A DNA stretch of 15,214 bases from JBPOHE01 sp052035915 (lineage in GTDB: Bacteria > Pseudomonadota > Gammaproteobacteria > Chromatiales > Chromatiaceae). Shown here one piece after another: positions 1-5,255 of this stretch. Below the pieces are notes generated by a model. It was not told the DNA's origin and made no database searches. It saw only the letters and a program-made list of their open reading frames with translations. The translations under genes were made by a program, and so were the position numbers. The stretch lies in NCBI GenBank assembly GCA_052035915.1, contig JBPOHE010000035.1, forward strand, positions 1 to 15,214, given 5' to 3'. Numbering within the stretch: position 1 is the stretch's first letter; every line of letters starts with the position of its first letter.

Positions 1-67
1 GCGAAAGCTCATCCATGTCGCTTTTGGTGTGCTCAAATCGGGACAACCCTTCAACCCAGCGCTTCAT
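1..67 (-). CDS. Possible start of an unrecognised gene running off the left edge
   Basis: An ATG at 67-65 opens a frame of 22 codons to the window edge, beginning MKRWVEGLSRFEHTKSD. I do not recognise the peptide. It lies 25 bp beyond the last stop of the decayed caspase gene and in the same direction. There is no clear Shine-Dalgarno sequence in front of it. It may be a new gene start or chance open frame, and the sequence here is too short to decide. Confidence 0.22.
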   Translation of the reverse strand, partial: MKRWVEGLSRFEHTKSDMDELS

Positions 68-91
68 GGAGCTTGATTCGGATAACAGTAT

Positions 92-799
92 CTACGAATA
101 TCGATAATACCTATCGAGAAATGGTATCACATAGTCCACCAGCTCCATGAATTCCACAAAACCGTTACCGTCCCGGTCGGCCTCCTTCGCCTTGGGTCCC
201 AAACCCTGGATCAGGGCCTAGGTGAAGACCCCAAAACCGCCGCCGATGTCCGGGCTTTCGCGGGATTGCTGCCGACCCTTGGAGGCGGAAAACACCATCA
301 CACCGCTGGCGCCGCCCTTGAAGAAGCGGCCTTCTCTCGTCATGAACCAGAAACGGCCGTCTTGGGCCTTCACCCCATGACCGGCGAGGAAGATCACCGC
401 CAGGTCGTTGGCGTCCCTGCCGCTCAGCGCCTCCAGCCCCTCCTGGATCGCCTTCGGCGTCGCCTGCTGATTGGTCAGGGTGAGGTCGCGCACCTCCTTG
501 AAGACTGTGCCGCGCTGCCCCCTAGCGCCTTCACCAGGGCCTTCGCATCGCTGATGGATCGCAAGGCCGTCGAGCCGCCGTCAGCAGATGGAGGAATCTC
601 GCCGGTGGTTGCCGGCATTTCGGCACGCTGATTGTCGATTGCCTTGAGGGGAGGACGGAGGCGTGCTAGCGTCCGGCGCAGGGAGATCCACCGCCGCTGG
701 AGGAGACGCTGTGATCGTCGCCCGGCGCGGCATGAGCCATGCCGCCAGCATGAGCAGCGAAGAAACAAGAACCGATAGCCACAGCCTTCTTTTCGCCAT
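92..799 (-). pseudogene. Decayed caspase-like (peptidase C14) gene
   Basis: The start is an ATG at 799 with a good GGAGGG ribosome site just upstream, followed by a signal-peptide-like stretch (MAKRRLWLSVLVSSLLMLAA). The reading then breaks. A second frame carries DAKALVKAL (about 525-560), and a shift at a G-run near 520-526 returns to a frame with VRDLTLTNQQATPKAIQEG and the catalytic-His motif AGHG (about 374-385). Directly after FWFMTREG the frame joins GVMVFSASKGRQ, so the strand that normally bears the catalytic Cys is missing. A TAG at 218-220 interrupts FT*ALIQGLG. The frame then reads through an EF-hand-like loop (DRDGNGFVEFME) to a TAG at 92-94. It lies 45 bp behind the intact caspase gene on the same strand. 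It has two frameshifts, one internal stop and at least one large deletion, so it cannot be an active protease. The family assignment rests on motifs I recognise from WD40/caspase-type proteins. Confidence 0.75.
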
Positions 800-844
800 C
801 GCTTCCCTCCGACTACTCCCCTGTTCGCGCTACCCTGGGAAGGG

Positions 845-2362
845 TCAACGGTGTCTGAACTCCAGCACATGAATACAGGTGGCGCAGGTGCTCCTGAAGT
901 GGCTCGCCACCGCCTCGAAGGTCGCACCGTCCTGAACAAAGGCATAGGCCGGTGCGTCAGGGACGCCCTCGACCGGCTCCAGCGGCAGGTCACGGCTCTT
1001 GAATAGGGCCTTCAATCGCTCCTGCGCCGTCTCGGTGTCCCAGTGATCCCCCGCTGTGCGGGCGCTCGCCAGGGCGGCGGAGAGGTCCTCCACCTCGGGG
1101 CGAGGCTGGCGCGAGGCGAAGACATAGATGGCTTCTTTACCCCGCTGGTCGTCGAGCTGGAAGGCCTTGTTGGTCGCCGGGAGATAATAGGTGCCGCCGG
1201 CGCCTATGGGATTGAGGTTGTTCAACCGCAAGCCACCGTACTCAGCCATGGGAAACAATCGAAGCACAGCGCCACTGGAATCGACCTGGAAGATATAGAG
1301 ATAGCCATCCGCCTCCGGACGGATGAGGATCTTGTAAAGATCACCGCTGGACAGGGTGTCGCCGTCGCGGAACTTGCGGAAGCTGCCGCCGCTGGCGGGC
1401 CGGGTGAGGAAATCGAGATAGAACGACAGCGCCTCGCCGGGCTCTCCCCGCTCGGATGAGGTCGGAGCCAAAAGAGGCGTTGAGATGGGCGCGGGGATAT
1501 GGCCCGCTGGCACCTGGCCAGAGTTGAAGACATAGTCCTCGCCGGTGAGCGACGAGCTTTCCCAGGGCACCTGCCGCTGGTTGGTCTGCTGCATGACGCG
1601 GTTGCGCACCTGGCGGAACATGCGCTCGACGGCGACATGGGGGCGCAAGAGTTCGCTGGCCAGGGCCGCGGAGTAAGGGCTGTTGGCGCCCTCCCCGTCC
1701 GCGGCCACCTCACCGGGAGAGGTCGCATAGGCGATCAGGGTGCCGTGGGTGGCCCCCATACGCGCCAGACCCTGGGTGGCGGAGCGCGTTCCCCGGGGGA
1801 AGGGATCGTTGCGGCAGGCATCGAGGATGACAAAGTTGAGCCGGTTGCGAGCGGCATGCATGGCTTCGAGGATGCTGGTCGCCTCGACGGCGACGACGGC
1901 GAGGTCCTTGTCGCGATTGACTGGCGCATCCACCGGGATAAGGAAGTTGCGTCCGTCCACCTGGGTCCCGTGTCCGGCATAGTAGAAGAGGCCGACACCA
2001 TCCCCGCCGTCGCCTTCCAGCTTGTCGCTGAACTCGATGATGGCCCGTTTCATCTGGGCCTGGGTGGCATCGAACAGAGGCGTAACCTCGAACCCGAGCC
2101 TGCGCAGAGTCTCGGCAATCAGACGGGCGTCGTTGACGGGATTGTTGAGCCGACCGACCGCATAGTTACTGTTGCCGATGACCAGGGCCAAACCCGCCTT
2201 GGGCGTGGTCTTGACCTGGAGGTTGCGTTCCCGGTCCGGGTCCGCTCTCTCGGCAAGGGCGATGGGGCTAGGCTGGGTCGCCCACGGCAGATTCGGGAGA
2301 AGACACACCGAGAGGACGGCCAACAGCCACCGCCCCCAGACCTGGCCCCACCCTTGCAGCAT
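845..2362 (-). CDS. Exported caspase-like protease (C14) with C-terminal DUF4384-like domain
   Basis: The product has 505 residues. Residues 1-29 look like a signal peptide (hydrophobic 12-24, cut near PWAT), so the protease should act in the periplasm or at the surface. The caspase-type p20 domain spans about 55-240. It starts with LALVIGNSNYAVGRLNNPVN, carries the catalytic His in FYYAGHG (His131) and the catalytic Cys in LDACRNDPF (Cys183). A Pro-rich linker (about 284-310) leads to a DUF4384-like domain (about 312-420, with GDLYKILIRPEADGYLYIFQ). The ATG at 2362 has GGGGAGG 8 bp upstream. The gene follows the OmpA-like gene by 34 bp on the same strand, so the two are probably co-transcribed. 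Family knowledge: bacterial metacaspase/orthocaspase relatives usually cut after basic residues. The substrate here is unknown. Both catalytic residues are present and nothing looks truncated. Confidence 0.9.
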   Translation of the reverse strand: MLQGWGQVWGRWLLAVLSVCLLPNLPWATQPSPIALAERADPDRERNLQVKTTPKAGLALVIGNSNYAVGRLNNPVNDARLIAETLRRLGFEVTPLFDATQAQMKRAIIEFSDKLEGDGGDGVGLFYYAGHGTQVDGRNFLIPVDAPVNRDKDLAVVAVEATSILEAMHAARNRLNFVILDACRNDPFPRGTRSATQGLARMGATHGTLIAYATSPGEVAADGEGANSPYSAALASELLRPHVAVERMFRQVRNRVMQQTNQRQVPWESSSLTGEDYVFNSGQVPAGHIPAPISTPLLAPTSSERGEPGEALSFYLDFLTRPASGGSFRKFRDGDTLSSGDLYKILIRPEADGYLYIFQVDSSGAVLRLFPMAEYGGLRLNNLNPIGAGGTYYLPATNKAFQLDDQRGKEAIYVFASRQPRPEVEDLSAALASARTAGDHWDTETAQERLKALFKSRDLPLEPVEGVPDAPAYAFVQDGATFEAVASHFRSTCATCIHVLEFRHR

Positions 2363-2396
2363 CCCTGGATCCTCCCCGGTCGGTTAGAAAAACCGG

Positions 2397-2921
2397 CTAT
2401 TCGAGGCGGACAAACTCGACCCGGCGGTTTTTCGCCCGGCCGCTGTCGGTGTCGTTTGTCTCCAGGGGCTTGGTCGCGCCATAGGCGGCGATCTCCAGGC
2501 GTTGCGGGGCGATGCGGCGATGGCTCAGCAGATACTGACGCACGGCCTCCGCCCGCTTGTGCGCCAGTTCGAGATTGTATTCGGCCGTGCCGTAGGCATC
2601 GAGCAGGCCAAAGGATTCCGGGCGAACGGTAGCGGAATCAAAGTCGAAGCGGATGAGGGCGCCCGCCTTCGGCGCCAGATCGGTGTCCAGGATGCCGGCC
2701 AGACCGCGCATGCGGAAGCGTTTGCCGTCGATGACCTCGTAGACCTTGCCCCCTTCGGAAACGTATTCGACCCCGTTCACGACGGCTTTTCCATCCTTCA
2801 GCGACAGGGCGGCCAGGATCTCCTTTTCAGTGGTCGGAAAGGCCAGCTCGCCTGCCGTGGCTCGGCTCGGCCACATGGCGGCGGACATCGTCATGGCTAA
2901 GGAAATGATGAGTGCACGCAT
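2397..2921 (-). CDS. Small exported OmpA-family protein with a shortened peptidoglycan-binding domain
   Basis: I place the start at ATG 2921 because GGAAGGGGG lies 8 bp before it. A GTG at 2927 is in frame but only 2 bp from that site. This gives 174 residues. A signal peptide ends near SRATAG. A middle segment (about 40-85) carries VNGVEYVSEGGKVYEVIDGK, and the C-terminal OmpA-like domain starts at LIRFDFDSATVRPES. The helix NLELAHKRAEAVRQYL and the end NRRVEFVRL are typical. The stretch that normally separates the first helix from this one, including the TD-x-x-G motif whose Asp binds diaminopimelate, is missing: LLDAYGTA runs straight into EYNLELAHKR. The Arg of the second ligand position (HKRAEAV) is kept. 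Peptidoglycan binding may therefore be weak or absent. It is the first gene of a likely operon with the caspase-like gene. Confidence 0.85.
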   Translation of the reverse strand: MRALIISLAMTMSAAMWPSRATAGELAFPTTEKEILAALSLKDGKAVVNGVEYVSEGGKVYEVIDGKRFRMRGLAGILDTDLAPKAGALIRFDFDSATVRPESFGLLDAYGTAEYNLELAHKRAEAVRQYLLSHRRIAPQRLEIAAYGATKPLETNDTDSGRAKNRRVEFVRLE

Positions 2922-2998
2922 CTTCACTACCCCCTTCCAATGGACACTGGCAAGTGGATGACGGACACGAAAAGAGAAAACCAGATGATTTGTATTGA

Positions 2999-3027
2999 AG
3001 TATCTGCCTGGCCGGAATCCAGGTCAA
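2999..3027 (-). promoter_or_regulatory. Sigma70-type promoter for the OmpA-caspase unit
   Basis: Read on the minus strand, TTGACC (3027-3022) and GATACT (3004-2999) are 17 bp apart. They match the consensus at 5/6 and 4/6 positions. The start of transcription would fall near 2992, about 70 nt before the OmpA-like gene. A 17-bp inverted repeat, CCTGG-N7-CCAGG (3007-3023), fills the spacer and reaches the -35, a place where a repressor could sit. Seen only as sequence match. Confidence 0.5.
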
Positions 3028-3085
3028 CAGCTTCCCTCCGAGATCGGCAAAATGGCTGAAAGATAATATTTAACAGATACTTATT

Positions 3086-3736
3086 TCACTCGCTTAGCCG
3101 CTCCAGCAACTCCGCCACCTGACGCTCCAAAGTCGCCACCCGGGCTTCGAGCTGTTCCATCCGGTCGGCATCGACCACTGGCCGGCGCGGTGCCTCCGAT
3201 TCGGTCGGTAAAGCCTCGATCTCGGGCTCGCCACAGAGCAGATGGGCATAGCGATCCTCCCGCTGCCCCGCCCCCCGGGGAATACAGATCGCCAGCGGCG
3301 GCTGACGCTGCATGAATTTGGCGAGGATCTGTTCAATCTCCTCCGTCCCCTCGAACTCCACCATGCGCTCGGTACGAATGCGGATCTCATTGAGGGTTTG
3401 GGGACGTCGGAGCATCAAGACCGCCAGCACCGCCTGGGCGCGACGATCAATCTTCAACGCCTGCCGGAGGCGTTGCGAGATCCGTTGGGCGCGATCGCCA
3501 TACTCGATGCGCAAGAGTTCCCGTTCGTCCAGCTCCTTGACGCCATGGTTGACCTCGGCGAGGGAGAGGTTCATCACCGGCTCGCGGCTGCTCTTCTGAT
3601 TGCAGGCCAGGGTCAGGCTGTTGAGGGTCAAGGGATAGTTGTCGGCGGTGGTCAACTCCTTTTCCATCAGGCAGGCGAGGATACGGGCCTCCAGGGGGGT
3701 AAGGATGAGCGGCGGCGGGGCGGTGGTGTCGTTCAT
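3086..3736 (-). CDS. yceH: YceH family protein (DUF480)
   Basis: The product has 216 residues, close to the 215 of E. coli YceH. The frame extends to 3787, but ATG 3736 has GAGG 7-8 bp upstream and gives the usual N-terminus (LTPLEARILACLMEKELTT). Two winged-helix-like units follow. The first (about 10-90) contains NYPLTLNSLTLACNQKSSRE and the second (about 95-170) contains RAQAVLAVLMLRRPQTLNEI. Residues about 190-216 form a coiled coil (EQLEARVATLERQVAELLER). The biochemical role of the family is not settled; a DNA-binding fold is suggested by structure. It ends about 165 bp before the OmpA-like gene on the same strand, and the promoter between them suggests the two are transcribed separately. 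Confidence 0.92.
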   Translation of the reverse strand: MNDTTAPPPLILTPLEARILACLMEKELTTADNYPLTLNSLTLACNQKSSREPVMNLSLAEVNHGVKELDERELLRIEYGDRAQRISQRLRQALKIDRRAQAVLAVLMLRRPQTLNEIRIRTERMVEFEGTEEIEQILAKFMQRQPPLAICIPRGAGQREDRYAHLLCGEPEIEALPTESEAPRRPVVDADRMEQLEARVATLERQVAELLERLSE

Positions 3737-3909
3737 GTCTGATCCTCTAGGAACTCGCTGGGCAACAAGGGTGCGGATGCCCGTCAATACCTGGACGCCG
3801 GGAGCCTGTCAATCGAGAGTTTCCTTGGAGGTGCGCCGCACATCCTGCTCCATCGGCGCGCCCGGCACTTTCCACCCGGACCTGGCGTTCAACCCGGCCA
3901 ACAGGGGAA

Positions 3910-4026
3910 CCGGGCCTGGGCCACACAGGCTCGATTTTCGTTCTCAAGATAAGAACAATAGCTTTCAATATGAGTCTTTTGTTCTCGTAATAAGAACGGA
4001 AAATCAGCCAAACAGCCCAGGCCCGG
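3910..4026. repeat. 117-bp symmetric intergenic repeat, copy 1
   Basis: This copy has perfect 12-bp terminal inverted repeats, CCGGGCCTGGGC (3910-3921) and GCCCAGGCCCGG (4015-4026). Inside are two 17-bp palindromes GTTCT-N7-AGAAC at 3940-3956 and 3981-3997, centres 41 bp apart. The arms continue inward as CGATTTTC and, on the other side, GGAAAATC. The whole element could fold as one long hairpin or as two small hairpins on a stem. Two more copies of the same length lie at 7885 and 14998. Copy 1 sits between divergent genes. Confidence 0.85.
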
Positions 4027-4226
4027 AGACGCTCCTTAGCCTCGCTCTCAGCACGACGGGGTTTGCAATCCAGTCGCGACCATAAAGAAGTCAGCCCGAG
4101 GGCGGGCCTCCCACCTGGCGAACACAATTCGGACGGGACGACCAGCTTGAAGTGCCCCCCGCCGGGCATGCGCCCCGCCCAAGACCATACGGAGGGCTGC
4201 CGCTTCCGATCATCCAGAATTTTGCC

Positions 4227-4284
4227 CCTCTATCCGTCTTGAGATAGAAGGCGAGGCCGGGTTTTGTGTAGACTTTCTTCTATC
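4227..4284. promoter_or_regulatory. CTTCTATC-type inverted repeats upstream of the binding-protein gene
   Basis: CCTCTATC (4227-4234) faces GATAGAAG (4243-4250), 7 of 8 positions paired, with an 8-bp gap. A second exact CTTCTATC lies at 4277-4284 and pairs perfectly with the same 4243-4250 arm. The three units could be an operator or two alternative hairpins in a leader. No clear sigma70 promoter is visible beside them. Confidence 0.25.
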
Positions 4285-4392
4285 AACCCCAACCCAAGAT
4301 GCCCCATGAGTACCCTCATGCCCGCGGCGCCAAGATCCGGCGTCACCATCCAGGGGCGGACTCCCAAACTGATCGACGGCCTTGATCGGCTG

Positions 4393-5235
4393 ATGGAGTC
4401 GATCATTCCAACCTCTCGGTTACCCGGTTTCCGTCGCCTCGCCATCTTCCTGCTGGGGGCCATCTGTCTGCTGTTGGGCCTCGGAGCGACGGCGGAAGAG
4501 ATCAAGATCGGTGGCACTGGCAACGCCCTGGGCGCCATGCGTCTGCTGGCCGCCGCCTTCAACCGCGAACACCCGGCTATCCAGGCCAGGGTGTTGAACA
4601 GTATCGGCAGCAGCGGAGCGATCAAAGGGGTTCCCAAGGGCGCCGTGGATATCGGCCTGAGCTCCCGCCCGCTCACGGATGAAGAAGGCGCCGCCGGGGC
4701 GGTGTTCACCGAATATGCCCGTACCCTCACGGTGCTGGCGGTAGCGACCAAATCCCAGGTCAGGGCCATCACCCGCGAGCAAGTCGCCGATATCTATAGC
4801 GGCCACTTCCATCAATGGCCGGACGGTACCCCGATACGTCCGGTGCTGCGGCAGCAGGGCGACGATAATACCCGCCAACTCAAAACCCTCTCCCCCACCG
4901 TCGAGCAGGCCTTGGAGGCGGCGGAACAACGCCAGGGATTGCCTTTCGCCGTCACCGATCAGGAGGCGGCGGACAAGATCGAATCCATCCCAGGCGCCAT
5001 CGGCGTTACCACCCTGGCCTTGATCGAATCCGAGACCCGCTCCCTGCGTCCCTTGACGCTGGATGGCATCGAGCCCAGGGTCGAGAACGGCGTCTCGGGC
5101 ACTTACCCGCTCGTCAAACATTTCTATCTGCTCACCCAGCCGCAGCCCAGGGCAGCGGTGCAAGATTTCATCGCCTTTCTGCGATCCCCTGCCGGGCGGA
5201 ACATCCTGATCCAGAGCGGCCATTGGCTCCCATAG
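4393..5235 (+). CDS. PstS-like periplasmic substrate-binding protein
   Basis: From ATG 4393 the product has 280 residues. I choose this start because it places a normal signal peptide at the N-terminus (RRLAIFLLGAICLLLGLGATA, cut before EE near residue 34). An in-frame ATG at 4306 would add 29 residues with no match I know; neither start has a strong ribosome site. The mature part follows the phosphate-binding-protein plan: IKIGGTGNALGAMRLLAAAF, then SIGSSGAIKGVPKGAVDIGL and SSRPLTDEE, then TREQVADIYSGHFHQWPDG. In PstS an R-x-D-x-S-G-T region binds phosphate; here the corresponding stretch is RQQGDDNTRQ, so the ligand may differ. No permease or ATPase gene is near. The next gene, 20 bp on, encodes a membrane c-di-GMP enzyme, so this protein probably serves as a periplasmic sensor for it rather than as a transporter part. 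That role is inference. Confidence 0.82.
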   Translation: MESIIPTSRLPGFRRLAIFLLGAICLLLGLGATAEEIKIGGTGNALGAMRLLAAAFNREHPAIQARVLNSIGSSGAIKGVPKGAVDIGLSSRPLTDEEGAAGAVFTEYARTLTVLAVATKSQVRAITREQVADIYSGHFHQWPDGTPIRPVLRQQGDDNTRQLKTLSPTVEQALEAAEQRQGLPFAVTDQEAADKIESIPGAIGVTTLALIESETRSLRPLTLDGIEPRVENGVSGTYPLVKHFYLLTQPQPRAAVQDFIAFLRSPAGRNILIQSGHWLP

Positions 5236-5255
5236 CCGGACGATCCCGAGCCAAG

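Larger units (their letters stand above)
3737..4392. other. Long intergenic region between divergent yceH and the binding-protein gene
   Basis: I see no convincing gene here; open frames across it lack ribosome sites and recognisable protein. It holds one 117-bp symmetric repeat (3910-4026), a GC-rich stretch at about 4089-4115 that resembles the right flank of the second repeat copy, and CTTCTATC-type inverted repeats just before the binding-protein gene (4227-4284). The in-frame ATG at 4306 would make the last part coding, but I consider that start less likely. Confidence 0.6.

Noticed and set aside
1499..2632. Long plus-strand frame of 377 codons
   Set aside because: It is antisense to the caspase-like and OmpA-like genes, whose motifs, starts and ribosome sites are convincing; the long frame is a high-GC shadow.
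3940..3997. GTTCT-N7-AGAAC as a LexA (SOS) box
   Set aside because: Gammaproteobacterial LexA sites are CTGT-N8-ACAG, the alphaproteobacterial form is a direct GTTC-N7-GTTC, and the Gram-positive form is GAAC-N4-GTTC; none fits, and the motif is embedded in a repeat, not at a promoter.
3747..4169. Open frames of 140-148 codons on both strands over the yceH upstream region
   Set aside because: They run through repeat copy 1 and lack recognisable protein and ribosome sites. Similar short peptides (for example ENKRLILKAIV) appear in all three copies only because the repeat is translated.
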